From NCBI RefSeq assembly GCF_030382115.1, contig NZ_JAUDRJ010000003.1:991997-1052693 (forward strand): a stretch of 60,697 nucleotides of DNA. The letters are read 5' to 3'. A program made the position numbers and the translations under genes. Below, one piece after another: positions 53,837 through 60,697 of the stretch. Origin of the DNA: Nostoc sp. GT001. Its GTDB lineage: Bacteria; Cyanobacteriota; Cyanobacteriia; Cyanobacteriales; Nostocaceae. Under the pieces are notes generated by a model that saw nothing but the letters and a program-made list of their open reading frames with translations, searched no databases and had not been told where the DNA came from. Within the stretch, counting starts at the first letter, position 1, and each line of letters starts with the position of its first letter.

Positions 53837-55741
53837 ATGAAATTTAATACTATCCCAACAACAGACGAACAAAAATCAGTGATTAAATTTAATAAAAGCT
53901 TTAAAACTCCTGACGCAATTCCTCAAGAAGGTATTGAACAAGCAATAAAATTGATGCAAAAGGGAAGACTTTATCGTTATAATTTTTCAGATGATTTGAG
54001 CAATTATAGTAATTATGATGAATTAAACGATCAAGATGATCAATTGGCAACTGAAGTAGCAAAGCTGGAATATGAGTTTAGTCTTTACACGAAACACAAG
54101 TATGTTATTGCAGTTAATTCATGTGGGAGTGCTATCTTTTTAGCCCTGAAAGCAGGTGGGGTCAAGTATGGAGATAAAGTATTAACTAATGGTTTTACTT
54201 TTACAGCAGTTCCTAGTAGTATTGTTCATGCTGGTGGAGTCCCTATTTACGTGGAGTGTAACTCTGCATATCTAATTGATATTGAAGATTTAAAACGTAA
54301 GATAAAAGATCATCCAGACGCAAAGTTTTTTGTTTTGTCCCATATGCGAGGACATATATCAGATTTAGATACTATTCAGAATATTTGTGAAGAAGCGGGA
54401 ATTTATTTAATAGAAGATTGCGCTCATAGTCTAGGTGCGGAATGGGATGGAAAAATAGTAGGATATCATGGGGCAATTGCTTGCTTTAGTACCCAAAGTT
54501 ATAAATTACTTAACTCTGGTGAAGGTGGATTGATTGCCACCAATAACAAAGAATTGGCAGCTTATTGTATTCTGGCAGCTGGTTCTTACGAAAAATTATA
54601 TAAGAAACATCTTGCTCGTCCATTGGATGACAATATATTTGAAAAACTGAAGCCTTATGTTCCCAATTTCAGTTTGAGAATGAATAACCTAACTGCTTCT
54701 GTCTTAAGACCTCAAATAAAATTTTTAGAAAACAAAATATCTCAAAACAGACAAAAGTATGATCGGTTAGTAGAAATTCTTAATTCTGTCAGGAATATTT
54801 ATATTCCCTTGCCTTTAGAACAAGTTAAGCCTGCGCCTGACAGTTTGCAATTTAATCTTTTGGGATTAACTTCAGCACAGGTCGATAAATTTGTTCAACA
54901 AACTAGCAAGAGGGGTGTTGCAATCCAAATTTTTGGAAGAGACGATAATTCTCGCTATTACAAAAACTGGCAATACTCATTTACAGAACTACCCAATCTA
55001 GAGAAAACTGAATCTATTATTTCTTCGGCTTGCGATATCAGATTGCCATCAACTTTTGATTTCGATGATCTCAATTTAATAGGCTATATTATCAAAGATG
55101 TTATCTATAAAATACTGAGAGAAGATAATCGTCAAGATTATCCAAATGGATTAACAGACTACTTTGAAAATATCGAAGAAGTAAGAGGAAAATATGATAA
55201 TTGGGTATCATTTTATGACCAGGAACATTACGATAACGGTTGGACGATTTTACTCAACCATGTTGCTTACACTTTAATATCATATTTAAAGAAAGACGAT
55301 TTAATTTTAGACATTGGATGTGGTACAGGTTTATTAGGTCGAGAACTCAGTTCTTACGGTTCAAAAAATCTCCAAGGTCTTGATATTAGCCAACAGTCTT
55401 TAGACATATTAAAAGACCTAGATATATACAAAGCTTTGCATCTGGAAGAGTTGGGTAGCACTCTTTCTTTTGCTGATAATACGTTTGATGCTTTAGTATC
55501 AACTGGGGTTTTTACTCGCAATCAAGTTCCTTTAGAAAGCTTTGAAGAACTGATTCGGATTCTCAAGCCAGGTGGTATTTTTGCTGTTGTTCTCAGAATA
55601 GAAGATGATGAGTTTTATTACAAACCTATCAAAAATTATTGTGCAATAAATATGTGGCAAGAAATTTTAAAAACAAGAATCAGTGTATTACAAAGCTGTA
55701 ACCACGAACTAGTGATTTTGCGGAAGCAGAATATTTTGTAG
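53837..55741 (+). CDS. Fused DegT/DnrJ/EryC1/StrS aminotransferase - SAM methyltransferase
   Basis: A 634-residue bifunctional-looking protein. Residues about 15-425 form a PLP-dependent sugar-aminotransferase-type domain: SCGSAIFLAL phosphate loop, Asp194 in LIEDCAHSLGA (contacts the pyridine N), PLP Lys223 in FSTQSYKLLNSGEGG. The SYK with neighbouring Ser is typical of aminotransferases rather than dehydratases. Residues about 440-634 form a class I methyltransferase (motif I LDIGCGTGLLG at 491-501, GLDISQQSLDIL, ILKPGGIFAVV), preceded by WVSFYDQEHYDNGWTILLNH. No frameshift or stop separates the two. The reaction is unknown; an aminated and then methylated small molecule is an inference. 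GGAG lies 10 bases before the ATG. It is single, with a terminator after it. Confidence 0.88.
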   Translation: MKFNTIPTTDEQKSVIKFNKSFKTPDAIPQEGIEQAIKLMQKGRLYRYNFSDDLSNYSNYDELNDQDDQLATEVAKLEYEFSLYTKHKYVIAVNSCGSAIFLALKAGGVKYGDKVLTNGFTFTAVPSSIVHAGGVPIYVECNSAYLIDIEDLKRKIKDHPDAKFFVLSHMRGHISDLDTIQNICEEAGIYLIEDCAHSLGAEWDGKIVGYHGAIACFSTQSYKLLNSGEGGLIATNNKELAAYCILAAGSYEKLYKKHLARPLDDNIFEKLKPYVPNFSLRMNNLTASVLRPQIKFLENKISQNRQKYDRLVEILNSVRNIYIPLPLEQVKPAPDSLQFNLLGLTSAQVDKFVQQTSKRGVAIQIFGRDDNSRYYKNWQYSFTELPNLEKTESIISSACDIRLPSTFDFDDLNLIGYIIKDVIYKILREDNRQDYPNGLTDYFENIEEVRGKYDNWVSFYDQEHYDNGWTILLNHVAYTLISYLKKDDLILDIGCGTGLLGRELSSYGSKNLQGLDISQQSLDILKDLDIYKALHLEELGSTLSFADNTFDALVSTGVFTRNQVPLESFEELIRILKPGGIFAVVLRIEDDEFYYKPIKNYCAINMWQEILKTRISVLQSCNHELVILRKQNIL

Positions 55742-55763
55742 ATGAAATTAAGGTAAGGTAAAG

Positions 55764-55797
55764 AAACCTAACACCAGAGACGGAGAGTGTTAGGTTT
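55764..55797 (+). terminator. Hairpin AAACCTAACAC / GTGTTAGGTTT
   Basis: A perfect 11-bp-arm inverted repeat with a 12-base loop, 22 bases after the stop of the fusion gene. The T tract is weak. Confidence 0.65.
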
Positions 55798-55857
55798 AAT
55801 ACACTTTATAATAAATTGGTTTCATCGTGCCATAACAGCAAATTAGTCACACCATAA

Positions 55858-56160
55858 GGCGTTGCTGAATCAAAATATGAATCAGGCGCGTCGTCTCAAC
55901 GTATTGAAAGCGTGTCAGAACTAGAAGACTTGCTTGTGGCAATGGTCTGCATGACGCTAGCGCTTGTGGATGCTATACCAAGTCAACCTGCTCCGTTATT
56001 GGCTGAAAACCAGGATTGTGATGTTGAGGCGGTAGTCTCTCATGAAGGTGCTTGTTCCGCCGCGCCTGTTGCACACAAAATGAATTTTCTTCCAAGAAAG
56101 TGATCGCTAATCAAACTCAGGGACAGGGGCAAGCAGAACAAAGTAATTCTGTTTCCAGGG
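55858..56160 (+). pseudogene. N-terminal part of the unidentified family also seen at 44560
   Basis: An open frame without ATG reads SKYESGASSQRIES, then from a GTG at 55912 (SELEDLLVAMVCMTLALVDA) to GACSAAPVA. Two extra bases (GCACACAAAATG instead of GCCCAAAATG in the 44.6-kb copy) shift the frame, which stops at 56103; in the other frame the similarity goes on (IANQTQG.GQAEQSNS). Together the two loci reconstruct most of one protein, each being decayed. Confidence 0.5.
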
Positions 56161-56545
56161 AATGAGAGATTAATAAACAAATTTACCGGAACATTAAGAT
56201 TTTTTTACAAAATCACCAGCAATGTTGTTGAAATTGATAGCTGTATCCCAAGCAGTAAATAGATTTCAGCCATATCGCCTCCCAGAAAACCCGCAACAAA
56301 CCTTATTTTTTTTCAGCCAGCAGGTTTGAGAAAATCAGAAACGATTTAATAATCAAGCACTTATAAGTAAATGGGCTGAATTAAAGATAATACCTCTCTC
56401 CAAACCTCTCCCCTTCTCTAGCAACGACACGCTGGGCGATGCCTACGGAGGTAAACTACGCACCGAAGGGGTTGGTGGTAAGCTCTATCTTATATTTTTT
56501 ACGCCCACTTACTTAGTTATTTTGAGTTTAAAGGGAGACACAAAC
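56161..56545. other. Upstream region of chlB with interspersed repeat
   Basis: The region contains a Nostoc-type repeat (ACGACACGCTGGGCGATGCC at about 56423, followed by AAGGGGTTGG). The chlB promoter must lie here; no regulator site could be assigned. AAGGGAG 9 bases before 56546 is a good ribosome binding site. Confidence 0.5.
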
Positions 56546-58072
56546 ATGAAATTGGCTTACTGGATGTATGCTGGCCCAGCCCACATCGGCACTCTGCGAA
56601 TCGCTAGTTCTTTTAAAAATGTTCATGCGATCATGCACGCCCCCATTGGCGATGACTACTTTAACGTCATGCGCTCTATGCTATCGCGGGAGAGGGATTT
56701 TACTCCGGTGACAACCAGTGTCGTCGATCGCAACGTTTTGGCACGCGGCTCCCAAGAAAAGGTAGTAGATAACATCGTCCGCAAGGATGCCGAAGAACAC
56801 CCAGATTTGATTGTGTTAACTCCCACCTGCACCTCCAGCATTTTGCAAGAGGATTTGCACAATTTTGTCGAACGGGCGCAGTTGGAAGCGAAAGGAGATG
56901 TAATGCTGGCGGATGTGAACCATTACCGCTACAATGAACTACAAGCCGCCGATCGCACTTTGGATCAAATCGTCCAATACTACATTGAAAAAGCTCGGAA
57001 GCGCGGCGAATTGGCTGAGGGGAAAACAGCAAAACCCTCGGTTAACATTATCGGTACTACCACCCTCGGTTTCCACAATAATCACGACTGCACCGAACTC
57101 AAACGCCTGATGGCTGACTTGGGAATTGAGGTAAATACCTTAATTCCTGAAGGTGCTTCGGTAAATGACTTGAAAAAGATGTCCCAAGCCTGGTTTAACT
57201 TGGTGCCTTACCGCGAACTCGGTTTGACTACAGCTCGTTACCTGGAAGAACAATTTGGCACACCTTATATAGACATTACTCCAATGGGTGTAGTGGAAAC
57301 TGCCCGTTGTATTCGTAAGATTCAGCAGGTAATTAACGCTCAAGGTGCAGAAGTTGACTATGAAAACTTCATCAATGAGCAAACCCTCCATGTCTCTCAG
57401 GCTGCTTGGTTCTCCCGTTCGATTGACTGTCAAAACTTGACTGGCAAAAAAGCTGTGGTTTTTGGTGACAACACCCACGCCGCCGCTATTACCAAGATTC
57501 TGGCGCGAGAAATGGGGATTCATGTTGTTTGGGCTGGTACTTATTGTAAATATGATGCCGATTGGTTCCGCGAACAAGTTAGCGAGTATTGCGATGAAGT
57601 GCTAATTTCTGAAGATCATGGGGAAATTGGGGATGCGATCGCTCGTGTCGAACCCTCTGCCATTTTCGGCACGCAAATGGAACGCCACGTTGGTAAACGC
57701 TTAGATATTCCCTGTGGCGTAATTGCTGCACCAATCCACGTCCAAAACTTCCCCATTGGTTACAAACCATTTATGGGTTATGAAGGGACGAATCAGATTA
57801 CAGATTTGATCTACAATTCCTTCACTTTGGGAATGGAAGATCACCTGTTAGAAATCTTCGGTGGTCATGATACCAAAGAAGTTATTACTAGAGGAATTTC
57901 TGCTGATTCTGATTTGAATTGGACAAAAGATGGTCAAGCAGAATTGAATAAGATTCCGGGATTTGTTCGCGGCAAAGTGAAGCGTAATACTGAAAAATTT
58001 GCGCGCGATCGCGGTTTCAAAGAAATCAATGCTGAGGTGTTGTACGCCGCGAAGGAAGCTGTTGGGGCGTAG
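56546..58072 (+). CDS. chlB: Light-independent protochlorophyllide reductase subunit B
   Basis: ChlB, with ChlN, forms the catalytic component of the dark-operative protochlorophyllide oxidoreductase; the ChlL dimer supplies electrons. The enzyme reduces ring D of protochlorophyllide to chlorophyllide a in the dark. The 508-residue sequence is complete ([20 protein letters not shown]), with Asp36 in APIGDDYFN, the unusual ligand of the NB [4Fe-4S] cluster, and [13 protein letters not shown]. The C-terminal PCP_red-like tail is present ([19 protein letters not shown]). A longer frame from a TTG at 56522 is rejected because the ATG has an AAGGGAG site. ChlL and ChlN are not adjacent. Confidence 0.98.
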   Translation: MKLAYWMYAGPAHIGTLRIASSFKNVHAIMHAPIGDDYFNVMRSMLSRERDFTPVTTSVVDRNVLARGSQEKVVDNIVRKDAEEHPDLIVLTPTCTSSILQEDLHNFVERAQLEAKGDVMLADVNHYRYNELQAADRTLDQIVQYYIEKARKRGELAEGKTAKPSVNIIGTTTLGFHNNHDCTELKRLMADLGIEVNTLIPEGASVNDLKKMSQAWFNLVPYRELGLTTARYLEEQFGTPYIDITPMGVVETARCIRKIQQVINAQGAEVDYENFINEQTLHVSQAAWFSRSIDCQNLTGKKAVVFGDNTHAAAITKILAREMGIHVVWAGTYCKYDADWFREQVSEYCDEVLISEDHGEIGDAIARVEPSAIFGTQMERHVGKRLDIPCGVIAAPIHVQNFPIGYKPFMGYEGTNQITDLIYNSFTLGMEDHLLEIFGGHDTKEVITRGISADSDLNWTKDGQAELNKIPGFVRGKVKRNTEKFARDRGFKEINAEVLYAAKEAVGA

Positions 58073-58099
58073 GTTAACGGGTTAGAGATTTTTAATAAT

Positions 58100-58130
58100 A
58101 AAGGGCATATCTTAAGGAATGCCTTTTATT
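58100..58130 (+). terminator. Probable chlB terminator
   Basis: AAAGGGCAT and ATGCCTTTT pair (one bulged G) around a short loop and are followed by TTATTATT, 28 bases after the chlB stop. Confidence 0.65.
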
Positions 58131-58135
58131 ATTAC

Positions 58136-58243
58136 TTATTCTGACTTCAGCATACGAATAAAGCCAGCTTGTTCATGGTAGGATTCAGTTGCAATCAATA
58201 AATTAGCCCACCCAGATGTATCTATAAAAACTTTATTCGTCAA
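58136..58243 (-). pseudogene. VapC (PIN) toxin, first 35 codons only
   Basis: From a TTG overlapping the antitoxin-like gene end, the frame reads TNKVFIDTSGWANLLIATES and a few residues more to a stop. VFIDTSGW is the opening of PIN-domain RNases with the first catalytic Asp; the other acidic residues and about 100 residues are missing. A toxin cut off after its start. Confidence 0.75.
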
Positions 58244-58454
58244 TTATTAACTCCTGCTGCAAAGTTTGCTGGAGATATTGATCGTGGTTTTCTCCTACAT
58301 CAGATTTATCAAATTTCAATGTACCTAGTAAAGGTAAAATTGGATCGAATTCGGAGATACTTTCCTGTTTAAATGATTGAGATAACGTCAATCGTTTCGC
58401 TGATGTTCCAGCGAAACGATTAAATTTAATAATGTTAGTTCGGTTTTGTAACAA
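58233..58454 (-). CDS. Antitoxin-like small protein, possibly altered N-terminus
   Basis: A 73-residue frame whose second half (FDPILPLLGTLKFDKSDVGENHDQY, LQQTLQQELI) resembles proteins encoded just before VapC toxins in cyanobacteria, and which overlaps the VapC remnant by 11 bases as is usual in toxin-antitoxin pairs. The first half contains a perfect 13-bp inverted repeat (58390-58421), so its N-terminus may come from inserted DNA. Without a toxin its function is doubtful. Confidence 0.5.
   Translation of the reverse strand: MLQNRTNIIKFNRFAGTSAKRLTLSQSFKQESISEFDPILPLLGTLKFDKSDVGENHDQYLQQTLQQELIIDE
58390..58421. repeat. Perfect inverted repeat AATCGTTTCGCTG / CAGCGAAACGATT
   Basis: 13-bp arms with a 6-base loop inside the antitoxin-like frame. 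Looks like a mobile or regulatory palindrome rather than coding sequence. Confidence 0.65.
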
Positions 58455-58481
58455 GACTGAAAAGCTTCTTGCTTTTCAGTC
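58455..58481 (-). terminator. Hairpin GACTGAAAAGC / GCTTTTCAGTC
   Basis: A perfect 11-bp-arm hairpin with a 5-base loop, 37 bases downstream of the gene at 58518-59333 on the minus strand and directly before the antitoxin-like frame. It probably terminates the former. Confidence 0.65.
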
Positions 58482-58517
58482 CGTGAGAATTTGTTGCACA
58501 GTTGGGTTAACTAAAGC

Positions 58518-59333
58518 TTAATTTAGTTTTTGTTTTTGGACTCTTTCCCATTCCTCTTGAATACTTTGTAATACCTTCAAAGTACGATTTAAACGGGCTT
58601 TCTTTAACTCAGGAGCCTCTTTTTGGAATAAACTCGGAGAATTTATTACTTTATGTAGTTCAGATTGGGTAGAATGCAAGCGATCGCTCAAACAGCGTTC
58701 AAAGATTTCACCATTACCACTACTCACAATTTCTACTAATTGGCGATATATATACTCTTTAGAACTGATTTGACCATTGAGGGCGCTATTAACAATTTCC
58801 TCGATTAACTTGTGGTAGGAGTCAGATAAGAAATTAGATGCTCTAGCTGGCGTAGGTTCTGCTGCTAGATTATTTGTTTCAGAAGTAGAGGGATCGGATA
58901 TTTCTTCTTTAGTTGGCGTTACTAAAGTCTCCTCAGAAGTAGGGGATTCTTCTTTAGTGGGTGTTGGTAAAGTTTTCCGAGAATTTGTAGGTGAAGAATT
59001 TGCTTTAGAATTAGATAAGTAATAATCTGCTAAAGAGCCGCAGAGAAACTCTTCACGAAAGCGGTTTATTTTGGCACGTGACTGGATTTTTTGGTAACGA
59101 CGTTTCTGATACCATAAACCAGAAATGAGTAAGCCTGCGATCGCTCCTATGCCAACCCCTGCCATAGCAACCTTGGCATCTTCTAAAGCTTGATTTTGTT
59201 GCCCAGATTCAACAGTTGGAGTGGAAGATGCATTTTGAGCCATAGCATAGTCACTCGCTGAATTTAGTTGCACACTAGTGGCGATCGCCGCAGCCGACAG
59301 TACTAATCTAAATATTAACTTTGATTTCCACAT
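58518..59333 (-). CDS. Membrane protein with signal peptide and Ser/Thr/Pro-rich linker, function unknown
   Basis: A 271-residue protein. An N-terminal signal or anchor (LIFRLVLSAAAIATSVQL), a second membrane helix (about 55-75, VAMAGVGIGAIAGLLISGLW), a basic stretch, a low-complexity linker (about 108-165, PTPTKEES repeats) and a C-terminal helical domain (about 165-271, FLSDSYHKLIEEIVNSALNG ... RLNRTLKVLQSIQEEWERVQ). The C-terminal domain is probably cytoplasmic. No family recognised. ATG at 59333 opens directly with the signal segment. Confidence 0.72.
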   Translation of the reverse strand: MWKSKLIFRLVLSAAAIATSVQLNSASDYAMAQNASSTPTVESGQQNQALEDAKVAMAGVGIGAIAGLLISGLWYQKRRYQKIQSRAKINRFREEFLCGSLADYYLSNSKANSSPTNSRKTLPTPTKEESPTSEETLVTPTKEEISDPSTSETNNLAAEPTPARASNFLSDSYHKLIEEIVNSALNGQISSKEYIYRQLVEIVSSGNGEIFERCLSDRLHSTQSELHKVINSPSLFQKEAPELKKARLNRTLKVLQSIQEEWERVQKQKLN

Positions 59334-60010
59334 AATTTTACAGGTTAAAAATATGTTGTCTATTTCTGGAGACTAACCGCCTCCCCAAGGAGTGAATAGT
59401 TAAGAATCAAACTAACTAGATATCTCTTTTACCAAGGAAGTTCCACTCCCCTCATATAAAAAATAAACTTTGTCAACAGTAGTTTCGAGAATATTTTCTT
59501 ATTTTTTAACATTATTTGTCCGTCTAGGAATCTTGACAAAGCCATATATCAATACCATTTATCAAAGTATATGTATTAGGTATTTCTTAAAATGGTTATG
59601 ATTTATAGCGATCGCATAATTAAACAGTATTGAGTTCAGTAAACAATAGTCGAGGATGTGCGATCGCTGCTAGGCTCTACACTGGTATCGCATATTGCTG
59701 GGCATGAAGTCTTATAATTACATTAAATTGTAGGTGCTACAGCAGAATTTGGCATAAATAGCACTAAGGCAATTTCCGTTAATAAATCTACCGTCGCCGT
59801 TGGTTTCGACTCCGCTCAACCAACTAAAGGATCGAGAGTTGAGCGAAGTCGAAACTCGTCAACCTGGGTATGTTTTTTGTGAGAAATCACTTAGTACCTC
59901 ATTGATAGTGTAGTATTAGCGATCGTCATAGCCTATTGTAGACATCGCCTCTTGGATTTGGAAGGTATGAGCCAATAAAATGTAAACTTTCAGAGACTTG
60001 CACCAAGTTT
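59334..60010. other. Long intergenic region with one palindromic repeat
   Basis: 677 bases between two minus-strand genes. It contains two HIP1-like sites and the inverted repeat GTTTCGACTCCGCTCAAC (59803-59820) / GTTGAGCGAAGTCGAAAC (59838-59855), one mismatch, a widespread cyanobacterial intergenic palindrome. No gene recognised. Confidence 0.55.
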
Positions 60011-60523
60011 CTAACTACCTTGCTCTTTAATATCTCTGTGTGTAGTTCTATTTATAGAATAGGTGCTTCCCCGAAAGCTCAACTTATGAGTTGCTTGTGG
60101 TGTAATGATTCCAGTCGATTGGGCATTAATATCGGCGCTAACAAAATAAGTGCATCCTCGAAAGCTCAACTTATGGGTTACTGATGGTGTGATTTCCCCA
60201 TCTAATTTGCCATTGAGGTCATGACGATAGGAAGCTCCACGGTAGATTAAGTGATAATCTGGTTCCGATTTGGGAACTGGCTGTTGTGTATATTGTGTTT
60301 CCCTGCTGACTACTTTGCTTGTATAATACTCGTAGCTTGTACTGATAAGAATAAGAGTTAATAGTAGAAGTAAAATCTGCCAAGGAGCTAACATTAAACC
60401 CACAATCAGGCTGATAGCTGCAAATACAGTCACTAAATGTGAGATTTCATTATTTCTATTTTTGAATAAAAAATAGCCAGTGATGAAACAAACACACGGA
60501 AAAATGAAAAAGTACAAAGCCAT
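60011..60523 (-). CDS. DUF4278-type repeat protein with membrane helices
   Basis: A 170-residue protein. Two or three hydrophobic segments occupy the first 60 residues (ALYFFIFPCVCFITGYFLF, LVTVFAAISLIVGLML and APWQILLLLLTLILI). The rest carries three copies of a short DUF4278-like motif: HLIYRGASYRHD, HKLSFRGCTYFVSAD and HKLSFRGSTYSIN, with about 29-residue spacing between the last two. DUF4278 repeats are cyanobacterial and of unknown function. ATG at 60523 preferred (AGGA just upstream) over a TTG nine codons earlier. The remaining 147 bases to the window end show no gene. Confidence 0.7.
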   Translation of the reverse strand: MALYFFIFPCVCFITGYFLFKNRNNEISHLVTVFAAISLIVGLMLAPWQILLLLLTLILISTSYEYYTSKVVSRETQYTQQPVPKSEPDYHLIYRGASYRHDLNGKLDGEITPSVTHKLSFRGCTYFVSADINAQSTGIITPQATHKLSFRGSTYSINRTTHRDIKEQGS

Positions 60524-60697
60524 ATTTCCTACATTCGCAACTAAAAGCAAAGGGTTTATAAAGCAGATTGAACTTATTTTAAAAGTTGTTGTTTATTTTA
60601 CCTCCAATCAGCTTGAGAAGTTACCGTGCTACTGGGGTAAAAGTTTTACGTCAAGTTATCTGTATTAGCTGCGATTGCAAAGAAAAATTAACACTAA

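Noticed and set aside
1..60697. tRNA, rRNA, tmRNA or other known structured RNA genes
   Set aside because: No cloverleaf with a T-loop GTTCRANNC and acceptor pairing, and no rRNA core sequences, were recognised on either strand by eye; a covariance-model search would be decisive.

Overview
The window comes from a filamentous, probably heterocyst-forming cyanobacterium of the order Nostocales (Nostoc-like). The evidence is frequent HIP1 octamers (GCGATCGC), a light-independent protochlorophyllide reductase subunit (chlB), a ferrochelatase with a C-terminal chlorophyll-binding-type tail, bilin-binding-type GAF domains in a histidine kinase, cyanobacterial small families (DUF29, DUF2358, DUF4278), and a typical cyanobacterial CRISPR repeat ending in ATTGAAAC. 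No rRNA, tRNA or plasmid/phage backbone was recognised; this is chromosomal DNA with many decayed genes and short mobile repeats.

Layout. 1-2.7 kb: small membrane and secreted proteins, a lipoprotein esterase and a Tat-exported dienelactone hydrolase. 3.0-4.0 kb: an orphan CRISPR array (12 identical and 2 decayed repeats). 4-15.3 kb: housekeeping and accessory genes (methyltransferase, hemH, purB, BrkB/YihY protein, HsdR_N-type nuclease-like protein, secreted proteins, comM/yifB). 15.6-18.8 kb: a TRAP transporter with the QM permease genes facing the P binding-protein gene. 19-29.5 kb: three pentapeptide-repeat paralogues, plus the tail of a fourth, surrounding an XRE regulator - multi-PAS kinase - response regulator - hybrid kinase operon. 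29.8-40.5 kb: an FAD oxidoreductase, dnaN with a frameshifted 3' end, a four-GAF histidine kinase, an ArsA-type ATPase and a calcium-repeat protein, separated by a family of short mobile elements, some nested in others. 41-46 kb: an SGNH-like protein, a HupE-like membrane protein without its metal ligands, small conserved genes and a frameshifted AraC regulator. 46.5-52.4 kb: an IS-damaged block in which an IS4-type element sits between the first quarter of a sulfatase gene and a headless formylglycine-generating enzyme, then an intact egtD-type gene, then a second IS4-superfamily element with a clean 10-bp target duplication inside another gene. 52.6-60.7 kb: an MscS channel, a fused sugar-aminotransferase/methyltransferase, chlB, a decayed toxin-antitoxin pair and two hypothetical membrane proteins.

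How genes work together. The 26.6-20.8 kb operon (4-nt gap, then 4-nt and 1-nt overlaps) is a phosphorelay made as one unit. DctQ and DctM overlap and need the convergent DctP. Sulfatase and FGE were enzyme and maturation factor before the IS-linked deletion. Short palindromic or terminal-inverted-repeat elements mark many gene borders, and in three cases supply bases of a start or stop codon.

No complete undescribed multi-gene system could be proven. The strongest leads are the aminotransferase-methyltransferase fusion, the HupE-like protein without ligands, the altered beta-clamp C-terminus, the sulfatase-IS-FGE junction and the nested MITE family.
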